A DNA stretch of 58,833 nt, taken from NCBI GenBank assembly GCA_050331095.1, contig JBHJHE010000027.1:1-58833 (forward strand). The letters are read 5' to 3'. The position numbers were made by a program, and so were the translations under genes. This DNA comes from MED-G105 sp050331095. GTDB lineage: Bacteria; Pseudomonadota; Alphaproteobacteria; Caulobacterales; Parvularculaceae. Below, one piece after another: positions 1 through 9,827 of this stretch. The notes beneath the pieces were generated by a model. That model worked only from the letters and a program-made list of their open reading frames with translations. It was not told where the DNA came from and ran no database searches. How positions within the stretch are numbered: the stretch's first letter is position 1; every line of letters begins with the position of its first letter.

Positions 1-2561
1 CCGCTACCGTCGACGTTTGAGCCGCCGCCGAGGCCGCCTGGCGCCGGAGCGGGGGTTGGCGGGGGGCGGGGCGGCGGCGTTGGAGCGGGCGGCGGGCTCG
101 GCGTCGGGGGCGGGGTGGGCGTATCTTGGCCCGTCTCTTTGAGCCAGTCGGCCCTCATCCAGCCGTCGGCGCCCGTCTCGAAATCGATTTCCCAGTAGGT
201 GCGCCCGTCGTCGCGTCCCGGGCCGCGGACGATGACGCCCTTGGCGCCGCGGCGTTGATTGCCGAGGCGGAAGCCGCCTGGATTGTGGCGGACGTCGCCG
301 TTCCGGCGGGTCAACTCGACCTCGTCGCCCACCTGCAAGCCTGGCGCAGCCCTGGGCGTCGGCGTCGGGCTTGGCGACGGCGTCGGGCTTGGCGACGGCG
401 TTGGGTTTGGGGTTGGCGTCGGGCTTGGGGATGGCGTCGGGCTGGGCGAGGGCGTCGGCGATGGGCTCGGGGTCGGCGCCGGGCTGGGCGTTGGCGCCGG
501 GCTCGGGGTTGGCGACGGGCTGGGGGTCGGCGCCGGGGTCGGCGTTGGCGCGGGCGTTGGGGCGACGCCGTTGACTCGGACCGGGACGCGGGCGACGCCC
601 GTGCCGCCGGGTCCGTCGCAGGCGAGCACGTATTCGCCGGACTCCGTCGCCACGACGTCGACCGCGCCGAGGACGCTGCGGAAACCGCTCCACAGACCTG
701 ACGCGCGGCAAATGCCGGCGTTGTTGTCGCGGGTTTCGCCGGCGAGCCAGCGAAGGCGGATCGTATCGCCCGCGCGCACGTCGTCGTCGCTGACCTCGAT
801 CGAGACCTCAGGGATCGGGATGCGGCCCTCGTCATTGACGAAGAGCGTCACCGACGCCGTGTCTTCGCGGCCCGAGTTCGTGCAGACGATGTCGAGCTCG
901 GTCGTCTCCACGGGCGAGATCTCTTCCGTCCCGCTGTTCTGGTCCGGCGGAAGCGATCGGTTCCAGGATTTTTTCGACGCGCTGCATTCCGCGTCCCACG
1001 TAATCGTCGCGCTTTCGCCGGGGCGGATCGCCTGCGGCTCGACGGTCAGCGTATTGATCTGAGCTTCGCCGCTGCTCCTGAGGCGCGAGCGGCCGCAGAA
1101 GACGTCCGGGTCCGCGCCGGAGCCGCGGCCGTAGGGCGCGCCGTCATTGTCCCCGGCGAGTTCGTTCAGATACTCTTCAAGATTGGTGTAGCCGTCGCTG
1201 TCGGCGTCGCCGGCGCTATCCGAGGCGTCGTCCGGGTCAAGACCGTTTTGACGCTCCCACGCGTCCGGCATCCCGTCATTGTCACCGTCCGACGGCGCGT
1301 TTTCGGAGCGCAGGCGCGGCCACCCGCCGCGCTCGGACGGATCGTCGATGATCCCCCCGGCGCACGATCGCACCTCGTCGACGACGCGCGTGTCGGCCGC
1401 GTCTCGGGTCGGGCGCGTCGCGCCGGCGAAGGTCAGAACGTCGCGATAGGCCTGCGCCGGATCCGTGACGGCGTTCGATGGCAACGACAGGGATCCGTAG
1501 CCGACGGGCGCGCTTTTCAAGAAGCGCCAGTCGTTTGGATTGACCGCGAGCCGCTCGTCGAGGTCGTTCGACGGGCGCAGAAGATCGAGATTGCCTTCCA
1601 GGAACAGCTCGAACGTGCCGAGGCCGGAGTTTTGGAAGAAGTCAAGCCCGTGCATGTTGTCGTTGCGCGGCGTATCCGAGCCCGCGATGGCGAGGTTGCC
1701 GACCCAGTTGAGGAAGGTCGAGCCGTGTCTGTTGTAGACTTCGCCGAAGTAATCCTGGGCGTTGTAGACGACGTTGTTGACGAAATCGAATTGTCCGATG
1801 ACGCCCAAATTCGGGTTCCGGCGCTGCGAGTGCGCGATCAGATTGTGGTGGAAGGTCACGTCGCGCGGGCCGTCGCCGATGTAGGTCGACCGGCTGTGAT
1901 TGCTGGAGACGTGGGTCGACGTGCGTAGGGACTCATAGATCATCGACCATTGGATCGTGATCGAGTTCGTGTTGGTCTCGTCCCGCGCGCGCCCCTGAAC
2001 GCCGCTGTTGCCGATAACGTTCAGCGTTTCGTCCGTGCCCCATGACAGCGACATGTGGTCAAGCATGACGTTGTAGCCGTCAACGAGAAGGGCGTCGACG
2101 TTGCTGGACGTTTCGCTCGACGGACCCGGACGGATCGAGAAATGCCGGAAGATCACGTCGTGCGTATTCAGAAAGATCGGCGAGTTGAGGTTCGATCCGT
2201 CTCGATTCGTCACCTGAACGCCGTCGCCAGGCGCGGTTTGGCCGGCGACCGTCAAATAGGGGTCCCGAATGCGGATAGAGCTATCGACCTTAATCTCGCC
2301 GCTCACGCGAAAGACGCACGTGCGCGGACCCGACGCTTCGGCGCAGGCGCGCAAGGAGCCGCGCCCGCTGTCGTTCAGATTGTCGACGATATAGACTTGG
2401 CCGCCACGGCCGCCTTTCGCGTACTTGCCAAAACCCTCAGCAGTCGGAAACGCCAATTGTTGGTTGGCGTCGCTTTGCGCGACCGTCGGCGCGGCGAGTG
2501 CGGTCGACGCCATAAGCGCGAGCGCCAAACGGGAGCGCGCGCGTGAAAATTTCGATGCCAT
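1..2561 (-). CDS. Secreted pectate-lyase-like beta-helix protein with SH3-like domain; C-terminus cut by window edge
   Basis: The frame stays open from an ATG at 2561 to the window edge (853 codons seen, no stop), preceded by GGAGAG at good spacing. Residues 1 to about 29 form a signal peptide ending in VAQ. Residues about 30-400 carry a polysaccharide-lyase right-handed beta-helix (FPTAEGFGKYAKGGRGG, later the short segments HNLIAHSQRRNPNLG and DFVNNVVYN typical of the PL1-like fold). A calcium-binding TSP3/EF-hand-like stretch follows (DGDNDGMPDAWE, about 424-460), then probable Ig-like domains (about 490-660), a long Pro/Thr/Ser linker, a bacterial SH3-like domain (about 740-810) and a second Pro-rich linker. 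It probably binds or cleaves acidic polysaccharide outside the cell. Substrate and true C-terminus are unknown. The strongly biased linker gives long antisense frames that are not genes. Confidence 0.85.
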   Translation of the reverse strand, partial: MASKFSRARSRLALALMASTALAAPTVAQSDANQQLAFPTAEGFGKYAKGGRGGQVYIVDNLNDSGRGSLRACAEASGPRTCVFRVSGEIKVDSSIRIRDPYLTVAGQTAPGDGVQVTNRDGSNLNSPIFLNTHDVIFRHFSIRPGPSSETSSNVDALLVDGYNVMLDHMSLSWGTDETLNVIGNSGVQGRARDETNTNSITIQWSMIYESLRTSTHVSSNHSRSTYIGDGPRDVTFHHNLIAHSQRRNPNLGVIGQFDFVNNVVYNAQDYFGEVYNRHGSTFLNWVGNLAIAGSDTPRNDNMHGLDFFQNSGLGTFELFLEGNLDLLRPSNDLDERLAVNPNDWRFLKSAPVGYGSLSLPSNAVTDPAQAYRDVLTFAGATRPTRDAADTRVVDEVRSCAGGIIDDPSERGGWPRLRSENAPSDGDNDGMPDAWERQNGLDPDDASDSAGDADSDGYTNLEEYLNELAGDNDGAPYGRGSGADPDVFCGRSRLRSSGEAQINTLTVEPQAIRPGESATITWDAECSASKKSWNRSLPPDQNSGTEEISPVETTELDIVCTNSGREDTASVTLFVNDEGRIPIPEVSIEVSDDDVRAGDTIRLRWLAGETRDNNAGICRASGLWSGFRSVLGAVDVVATESGEYVLACDGPGGTGVARVPVRVNGVAPTPAPTPTPAPTPSPSPTPSPAPTPSPAPTPSPSPTPSPSPTPSPSPTPTPNPTPSPSPTPSPSPTPTPRAAPGLQVGDEVELTRRNGDVRHNPGGFRLGNQRRGAKGVIVRGPGRDDGRTYWEIDFETGADGWMRADWLKETGQDTPTPPPTPSPPPAPTPPPRPPPTPAPAPGGLGGGSNVDGS
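350..562 (-). repeat. Low-complexity repeat encoding a Pro-Thr/Ser/Ala linker
   Basis: About 210 bp of short imperfect GGCGTCGG/GGGCTTGG-type units encode, on the minus strand, a run of P-S-P-T and P-A-P-T dipeptide repeats between the Ig-like part and the SH3-like domain of the beta-helix protein. The repetition is visible directly and is prone to slippage, so linker length may vary between strains. Confidence 0.8.
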
Positions 2562-3495
2562 TCGTTACTCTCCGACTTTTCGTTGTCTTGGGCGGTGTCT
2601 TGAGCGGCGGCGTTCGCGCGGGCGTCGCCAACGCGAATCGCGAAAGAATTCAATTTCAGCTTTGAGCGGCGTTTCCTCCCGCGCCGGTCGCTTCTCGTTG
2701 CTTTCAGCCGCGCCCCTTCCGAAAGAGGCTTCCCACGCGACGGTCCCCGACCGCGGATCGGCTTTTCGAGCGCCGGCGCAAGATGCGTCGTTCCTCCGCG
2801 GCGCTGAGTTCGCTGGCCGGCGTTTCCCCGCCGATCGGTGTTTTGCCGCGGCGCGACGGGCGTCGCCGGTCGGCCTGCGGAGCTCCGGGACGCGCGTCGC
2901 CGCGTCTTTCTACTCCCGGATTAGGAAAGCGCGATTTCGAAAAGCTTATCCTCGGGTCGCAAACTGGCCGCGTTCGCCCATCTTGAGAATTAAAATTCGC
3001 ACAGAGACGGACACGATTGTGGCTTCCGCTTCGTCGATGTGCTTCCGCGCCTGATTCGATTCGTTGCAGCGTTCAGCAGTCGCGACGCATCCTCGAGCGG
3101 CGCGCTCAGCCGGTTCAATGATTGGCGATAGCGGCGTTTCCGATGCGTCGCCGACGGTCGATCCGAGGACCCGCCGCTTGCGCGAATGGATCTCTCGCTG
3201 ACGAATACAAAGGTGAAGCGAATCGTCGTGATCGTCATCTTAATCCGCCGAAAGATATTGACACCATTAAGTTGTGCTGATTCGCCTTTGTTTGCGTGAA
3301 GGGCGTGCGCGGTTCGTCCGTCGTCAAAACGTCATACTGCGGATCGTTAGGCGCAAGGCCGGTGGCCGAGTGCGTGGCTTAGAGGCGCGTCGCCGGCTGG
3401 CGTCGTTATTGCGTGTGACTGGGCCGGAGCTGCGCGCTTGCCCGCCTGCGCGGCCTATGGCAGGGCCGGGCGACGCGCCAGGGAGAAGCGGACCA
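2562..3495. other. Long non-coding or degenerate interval between divergent genes
   Basis: About 930 bp separate the divergent beta-helix and ATP-grasp genes. I see no convincing coding frame: the short frames present lack ribosome sites and recognisable protein sequence. The part from about 2980 to 3300 is clearly more AT-rich than its surroundings. It includes a TTGACA hexamer at 3258-3263, but no good -10 element follows at 16-18 bp, so I do not call a promoter. It probably holds both divergent promoters, and may hold gene remnants. Confidence 0.5.
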
Positions 3496-4491
3496 ATGTC
3501 GAACGTGCTCGTTTTGTCGGCCGGCCGGCGCGTGTCGCTTGTCCGCGGCTTTCAGGACGCGGCGCGCCAAAGGAGCGGCGTGCGGGTCCTCGCTGCGGAC
3601 GCGAACCCGCGCCTCAGCGCGGCGTGCGCGGTCGCCGACGCGGCGTTCGAGGTTCCCCGCGTCTCCGCGCCGGACTACGCCGAGGCGCTTCTCGACCTGT
3701 GCAAGCGCGAGAACGGCGGCCTCGTCGTGCCGACGATCGACCCGGAGCTTGGCGCGCTCGCCGACATGCGCGAGAGGCTGCAAGCCTTGGGCGCAAGCGC
3801 GCTCGCCTGCGACCGGCCGCTGATCGACGCGTTCGCCGACAAACGCTCCACGAAGACGTTCTTTGACAGGGTCGGGCTCGAAACCGCCGCTCTTTATAGC
3901 AAAGACGCAATCCGCTACCCGACTTTCGTCAAGCCTTATGACGGCTCGCTGAGCGCCGGCGCGATGCTCGTGCGCGCGCCGGAGGACATGCCGCCGAGCG
4001 CCCTAGCGAACGAAAAAAACCTGTTTTGCGAATACGTCGACCACAAGACCCACGACGAGTTCACGTGCGATCTTTACTTCGATCGGAGCGGCGGGCTGCG
4101 CTGCGTCGTGCCGCGCCAGCGGCTGGAAGTGCGCGGCGGCGAGGTGTCGAAAGCCAAGGCGGTGAAGAACGACGTCGTCACGCGCCTTTTCGAGGTTTTC
4201 GGCCGTCTTGACGGCGCGCGGGGACCCCTGACCCTGCAACTCTTCCGGCACGCGCAAACGGGCCGAATGGTGTTCAACGAGATTAATCCGCGCTTCGGCG
4301 GCGGTTACCCACTGACGCGGCGCGCCGGCGCGGACTTTCAGGCCTGGCTGATCGCCGAGCACCTGTTCGACGAGCCCGTCGAGACCTTTCACGACTGGCG
4401 CGACGGACTGATCATGCTGCGGTACGACGATGAAATCGTCGTCGAGCCAGACGCAGCGCAAGACGCTGCGCCAGACTCCGCACATGGGTGA
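3496..4491 (+). CDS. ATP-grasp family carboxylate-amine ligase-like protein
   Basis: This 331-residue protein starts at an ATG behind AGGGAGAAG; the frame extends upstream without a start context or conservation. The N-terminus (NVLVLSAGRRVSLVRGFQDA) is the pre-ATP-grasp fold of carbamoyl-phosphate-synthase-like ligases. The ATP-grasp core follows, with a lysine in FVKPYDGSLSAGA and the metal-binding FNEINPRFGGGYPL near residue 260. Relatives lie in surface-polysaccharide and amide-forming pathways; the substrate cannot be read from sequence. The stop overlaps the next start (ATGGGTGA), so it is translationally coupled to the HAD hydrolase, and an asparagine-synthase-like gene follows. The three probably form one pathway. 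Confidence 0.8.
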   Translation: MSNVLVLSAGRRVSLVRGFQDAARQRSGVRVLAADANPRLSAACAVADAAFEVPRVSAPDYAEALLDLCKRENGGLVVPTIDPELGALADMRERLQALGASALACDRPLIDAFADKRSTKTFFDRVGLETAALYSKDAIRYPTFVKPYDGSLSAGAMLVRAPEDMPPSALANEKNLFCEYVDHKTHDEFTCDLYFDRSGGLRCVVPRQRLEVRGGEVSKAKAVKNDVVTRLFEVFGRLDGARGPLTLQLFRHAQTGRMVFNEINPRFGGGYPLTRRAGADFQAWLIAEHLFDEPVETFHDWRDGLIMLRYDDEIVVEPDAAQDAAPDSAHG

Positions 4492-5146
4492 CGTCGGGCG
4501 AACCGCGCTCGTCTTCGATCTCGACGACACGCTCTACAAAGAGCGCGATTACGTCTATTCGTGCTTTCGTTGGATGGGGCGGGCGTTGGGCGACGCGGGC
4601 GCGGCCGACGCGCTGCGGCGCGCCTTCGAGGCGGGCGTCGGCGACCCCATCGGCGCGATGATGGCTGAAAAAGGCGTGGCGGCGGACGATCGGACCCGGC
4701 TTATCGCCGAGATGCGAGACCATGCGCCGGACATCTCCCTGTCGCAGGACGCGGCCGCGCTCCTGGCCGAGATGCGCGCGCAGAACGCCGCGTTTTCAAT
4801 CGTAACCAACGGCCGCAGCGGCACGCAGCGGCGCAAGATCGCTGCGCTCGGACTCGGCGACGCGGCGAGTCTCGCGATTTCCGAAGAGGTCGGCGCGGAG
4901 AAGCCGGACGCGAAGGCTTTCTCAGCCGCCGCCGCCGTCCACGCTGGCGCAAAGCTCGTCTATGTAGGCGACAACCCCAAAAAGGACTTCCTCGCGCCGA
5001 AGGCGATGGGCTGGCTCACGGTGATGCTGCGGGACGACGGCCGCAACGTCCATCGTCAGGTCGCGCCGACGCCCGCCCACGCTGCGGCGCGGGAAATCGA
5101 CGCGCTCACCGAGCTCCTGCCGTTGCTTGAGCGCGAAGCCGTTTAA
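4484..5146 (+). CDS. HAD-superfamily hydrolase
   Basis: This 220-residue protein starts at the ATG overlapping the stop of the ATP-grasp gene. HAD motif I is DLDDTLY near residue 11, motif II is the Thr in SIVTNGRSGTQRRK, motif III a Lys in GAEKPDAKAF, and motif IV is GDNPKKDF. The cap arrangement is that of the small phosphatase/phosphoglycolate-phosphatase-like group, which remove phosphate from small sugars or metabolites. Given its coupling to an ATP-grasp ligase and an amidotransferase-type synthetase, it may dephosphorylate an intermediate of the same pathway. The true substrate is not evident. Confidence 0.85.
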   Translation: MGDVGRTALVFDLDDTLYKERDYVYSCFRWMGRALGDAGAADALRRAFEAGVGDPIGAMMAEKGVAADDRTRLIAEMRDHAPDISLSQDAAALLAEMRAQNAAFSIVTNGRSGTQRRKIAALGLGDAASLAISEEVGAEKPDAKAFSAAAAVHAGAKLVYVGDNPKKDFLAPKAMGWLTVMLRDDGRNVHRQVAPTPAHAAAREIDALTELLPLLEREAV

Positions 5147-5232
5147 TTTCGCCGCCAAGACGTTAATGTGCAGGTTTTTGTAAAGGCGCGGGATTTGCTT
5201 TCCTTCGTCAATCGCGTGTGGGGGATTTCGTA

Positions 5233-7305
5233 ATGTGCGGTATCGCGGGGGTTTGGCGCTTTGGCGGCGCGCCTTCGAGCGAGTTGTACGCGGCCGCCGC
5301 GCGCATGGGCGAGACGATCCGCCATCGCGGCCCGGACTCGAGCGGGGCGTTCGTCGACGCTGAGGCGGGCGTCGCGCTGGCGCACCGGCGATTGTCGATC
5401 ATCGACCTGTCCGAGGCCGGCGCGCAGCCGATGACGTCGTCCTGCGGTCGTTTCACGATCGTTTACAACGGCGAACTCTACAACACGCCGCAGTTGCGCG
5501 CGCGGGTCGAGGCGGCCGGGCGCGCGTTCCGCGGCCATTCCGACACCGAGGCGATCGTTGAGGCCTGCGCTGCGTTCGGCGTCGAAGAGGCGGTGCGCGC
5601 TGCGCGCGGCATGTTCGCCTTTGCTCTATGGGACCGTCGCGCGCGCCGCCTGACGCTGGCGCGCGACCGGCTCGGCGTCAAACCGCTCTACTGGGGCTTC
5701 GTCGGAGGCGGCCTCGCCCTTGGTTCGGAATTGAAGCCGATCGTCGCCCTAGGCGGCTGGACGCCCGAGGTCGACCGCCGCGCCCTGACCGAGTTCGCTC
5801 GATATGGGTTCGTCCCGGCGCCGCTGACCATCTGGCGCGGCGTCAACAAGCTGCGCGCCGGGGAAATCGCAAGCGTCGGCGCGGACGGCGAAGCGACGAC
5901 CTCCGTTTATTGGTCAGCGGAGGATCTGGCGGCGGCGGGCGTCGCCGGCCGCGCCGTCGACGTCGACGACGCCTCCGCCGCCGAGTGGGTGGATCGGCTA
6001 GACGCGCTTTTGAGCGACGCCGTGGCGCGTCACATGGTTTCCGACGTGCCGATCGGCGCTTTTTTGTCCGGGGGCGTTGATTCCTCGCTCGTCGCGGCGC
6101 TGATGCAAAAAGCGAGCGCCCGGCCGGTCAAGACGTTCACGCTCGCCTTCAACGAGAAGGCCTTTAACGAAGCGGAGCATGCGCGCCTGGTGGCGGAGCA
6201 TCTGGGCACGGATCATACCGAAATGACCGTGACTGACGGCGACGCGCGCGACGTTATTCCTCAGCTTCCGGATATTTATGACGAGCCGTTCGCCGATCCC
6301 TCGCAGATCCCGACCTATCTCCTTTCGAAGCTGACCCGTCGGCACGTGACCGTCGCCCTCTCCGGCGACGGCGGCGACGAGTTCTTCGCCGGCTACGCGC
6401 GGTATGCGCGCGCGCGAGCGATCCTGAACGCGGCGCGCCGCGCGCCGGGGCCGGCGCTCGGCGCGCTGAGGGCCGCGTTGCGCGCGCCGTCGCCCCGCGT
6501 CTGGGATCGGGCCTTCGGCGTCGCCGGCCTCGGCCAGCGGCTGACGGGCGATAAGGTCTACAAGCTCTCGAACGTCCTCCACCGCGACCGGGCCCATCTT
6601 TATCGTGCGCTGATGAGCGCCTGGCCGAACGCTGAAGCCCTCGTCGTCGACGGGCGGGCGGGCGACGGTCTGGCGGTGGGGCCGGACGCCGATGCGCGTC
6701 TCGCGGCCGCGTTTCCGGACTTTCTCGACTACATGCAGCACTACGACGTCGCGACTTACCTTCCCGACGACATCCTCACCAAGGTCGACCGCGCCAGCAT
6801 GGCGGTCTCGCTCGAAACCAGGGTGCCGCTTCTCGATCATGAGGTCGCCGAGTGGGCGATGGCCGCGCCGCAGTCGATCAAGGTCCGCGACGGTTCGGCG
6901 AAGTGGGCTTTGAAACAAACGCTGTTCCGTTACGCGCCGCGCGAAATCATCGACCGGCCGAAAATGGGCTTCGGCGTGCCGATCGACAGCTGGCTGCGCG
7001 GCGGTTTGCGCGATTGGGCGGAGGACCTTCTGTCCGAACGCCGGTTGCGCGAGGAGGGATACTTCGAGCCCGGGCTCGTTCGTCAGGCGTGGTCCGACCA
7101 TCTGAGCGGCGCACGGAACCTGCGTTTCGGGCTCTGGCACGTCCTGATGTTCCAGGCCTGGCTCGGCGTTCAGCGCGGGCTTGATGCGTCCGCCGGCCCT
7201 GTCGCCAACGACGCGGCGCCGGCGAGCGGGCCTGCGGCCCCGGTCGCGGGCGCCTCGGCGTCGGCCGAAGGCGACGACCATCGCCGCGTTGGCGCGGGAT
7301 TGTGA
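5233..7305 (+). CDS. asnB: Asparagine synthase (glutamine-hydrolysing) family protein
   Basis: This 690-residue protein begins MCGIAGVWRFGG, so removal of Met exposes the Cys nucleophile of the class II glutaminase domain; this fixes the start at 5233, not at an upstream in-frame codon. The synthetase domain has the pyrophosphate loop SGGVDSS near residue 280 and the SGDGGDEFFAGY segment. The size is that of AsnB-like enzymes found in surface-polysaccharide clusters. Glutamine-derived ammonia would be transferred to an adenylated carboxylate, either aspartate or a pathway acid. It follows the ATP-grasp and HAD genes closely, which favours a dedicated amidation role over housekeeping asparagine supply. 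The last 35 residues are an Ala-rich tail. Confidence 0.88.
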   Translation: MCGIAGVWRFGGAPSSELYAAAARMGETIRHRGPDSSGAFVDAEAGVALAHRRLSIIDLSEAGAQPMTSSCGRFTIVYNGELYNTPQLRARVEAAGRAFRGHSDTEAIVEACAAFGVEEAVRAARGMFAFALWDRRARRLTLARDRLGVKPLYWGFVGGGLALGSELKPIVALGGWTPEVDRRALTEFARYGFVPAPLTIWRGVNKLRAGEIASVGADGEATTSVYWSAEDLAAAGVAGRAVDVDDASAAEWVDRLDALLSDAVARHMVSDVPIGAFLSGGVDSSLVAALMQKASARPVKTFTLAFNEKAFNEAEHARLVAEHLGTDHTEMTVTDGDARDVIPQLPDIYDEPFADPSQIPTYLLSKLTRRHVTVALSGDGGDEFFAGYARYARARAILNAARRAPGPALGALRAALRAPSPRVWDRAFGVAGLGQRLTGDKVYKLSNVLHRDRAHLYRALMSAWPNAEALVVDGRAGDGLAVGPDADARLAAAFPDFLDYMQHYDVATYLPDDILTKVDRASMAVSLETRVPLLDHEVAEWAMAAPQSIKVRDGSAKWALKQTLFRYAPREIIDRPKMGFGVPIDSWLRGGLRDWAEDLLSERRLREEGYFEPGLVRQAWSDHLSGARNLRFGLWHVLMFQAWLGVQRGLDASAGPVANDAAPASGPAAPVAGASASAEGDDHRRVGAGL

Positions 7306-7388
7306 CGAGCGCTTAATTTCCTGTATGTCGGCGGCGACCCGCGCGGCGGCAGCGTCGCGACGTCGACGCCGCTGAAGTGAGACGCGAG

Positions 7389-8471
<1,083 letters not shown>

Positions 8472-8539
8472 GGCGGTCGCCGCGCTTTTCTTGCGCTGCA
8501 AAAAAACGCATGATCGCCGCTCAAACGAACGGTGAGCCC

Positions 8540-9742
8540 ATGAACGCGCCTTTCTCCGCCCTTGAGGCGAAACCCGAGGACGCGCTCCTCAAAATCATGG
8601 CGGCGTATCGCGAAGATCCGCGGCCGGAGAAAATCGATCTCGGCGTCGGCGTCTACCGCGACGCGAACGGCGACACGCCTGTCCTGCGCGCCGTGCGGGC
8701 GGCGGAACGACGCCTCGCAGAGAACGCCGACACAAAGTCCTACGAGGGGCTTTTCGGCAACAAGGCGTTCTGCGCCGCTGTCGAGCGTCTCGTCTTCGGC
8801 GCGAACGACGGCGCAGGCCGGCGCGTCGCCTCGGCCTCCTGCGGCGGCAGCGGCGCCGTCTGCCTCGCCTTGTCGCTCGTCAAGCGCGCGCGCAGCGACG
8901 CCACCGCCTGGATCAGCGATCCAACGTGGCCGAACCATCCGCATATCGCGCGCAGCGTCGGGCTCAACGTCGCGACCTACGCCTATCGCCGTGGGGAGAG
9001 CGGCGTCGACGTCGACGCGATTCTCGACGCCTTGCGCGACGCACGGGCGGGCGACGCTTTCGTCGTCCAGGGGCCTTGCCACAATCCGACGGGCTCGGAC
9101 TTTGGCGGCGACGCCTGGCGCGCGCTTGCGGACGCTTGTGAGACGCGCGGCCTCGTTATGGTCATCGACACGGCCTATCACGGCCGCGGCGTCTCGCTTG
9201 AGGACGATGCGGCGGGCGTCGCGGCCGCCTTCGAGCGCACCGGCACGGCGATGCTGACCTATTCGTGCTCAAAGAATTTCGGTCTTTACCGCGACCGTTC
9301 GGGCTGCCTCATCGTTCAGGCGCCGGACGCCGGCCAAGCGTCGGCGATCGCCTCGACGATCGCCGACGTCAACCGCGCCATGATCTCCATGCCGCCGGCC
9401 CACGGGCCCGCGATCGTCGAAACGATCCTGGCGGACGAGGCCTTGCGCGCGGACTGGGTCGGCGAGCTCAGCGAGATGCGCGAGCGGATCCGCGCCGTGC
9501 GGCGTCGCTTCGCCGGGGCCCTCGCGGCCCGGACGAACGACGGCGCTCTGGCCCGAATCGCCGATGAAGCGGGCATGTTCGCGCTCCTGCCGTTCGGCCA
9601 GGGCGCGGCCGCGCGCCTGCGGGCCGAGCGCGCGGTTTACGCGCCGGATTCAGGCCGGGTGAACCTTGCCGGCATGCGCGAGGACAACGCCGAAGAGGTC
9701 GCCGCCTTGATCGCGCCGGCCTTGCGGTCGGCGGCGGCCTGA
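8540..9742 (+). CDS. Aromatic amino acid (tyrosine/aspartate) aminotransferase, class I
   Basis: This 400-residue PLP enzyme belongs to the TyrB/AspC group: N-terminal PEDALLKIM and KIDLGVGVYRDANGDTPVL, the SYEGLFGN loop, GPCHNPTGSDF, and the PLP lysine in YSCSKNFGLYRDRSG near residue 245. The C-terminal MFALLPF and RVNLAGM segments fit. The ATG at 8540 follows GGTGAG; an upstream in-frame ATG at 8510 adds ten unconserved residues. It would transaminate tyrosine to 4-hydroxyphenylpyruvate, feeding the HPPD encoded 69 bp upstream. TyrB and AspC specificity cannot be separated by eye. Confidence 0.88.
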   Translation: MNAPFSALEAKPEDALLKIMAAYREDPRPEKIDLGVGVYRDANGDTPVLRAVRAAERRLAENADTKSYEGLFGNKAFCAAVERLVFGANDGAGRRVASASCGGSGAVCLALSLVKRARSDATAWISDPTWPNHPHIARSVGLNVATYAYRRGESGVDVDAILDALRDARAGDAFVVQGPCHNPTGSDFGGDAWRALADACETRGLVMVIDTAYHGRGVSLEDDAAGVAAAFERTGTAMLTYSCSKNFGLYRDRSGCLIVQAPDAGQASAIASTIADVNRAMISMPPAHGPAIVETILADEALRADWVGELSEMRERIRAVRRRFAGALAARTNDGALARIADEAGMFALLPFGQGAAARLRAERAVYAPDSGRVNLAGMREDNAEEVAALIAPALRSAAA

Positions 9743-9827
9743 GGCGCGCGTTCGCTAACGAACGGGCAAAGCTTTCTTAAGGTCGGCCGGGCATCCTCCG
9801 CCATGGGGTTTGTTGGTAAGGCCGTCC

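Noticed and set aside
259..1062. A 267-codon plus-strand frame rich in Gly/Val across the first kilobase
   Set aside because: It is antisense to the beta-helix protein, and its low-complexity part is the complement of the Pro-linker repeat; the minus-strand frame reads as a recognisable secreted protein.
2425..3054. A 209-codon plus-strand frame in the long intergenic region
   Set aside because: Arg/Ser/Ala-rich, overlaps the 5' end of the beta-helix gene, has no ribosome site and no recognisable domain.
5998..7281. A 427-codon minus-strand frame
   Set aside because: Antisense to the AsnB-type gene, rich in Arg/His/Val and without motifs.
9749..9764. Hairpin CGTTCG-CTAA-CGAACG after the aminotransferase as a terminator
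   Set aside because: The stem is only 6 bp and is not followed by a T-run; termination before the pseudo-kinase gene cannot be claimed.
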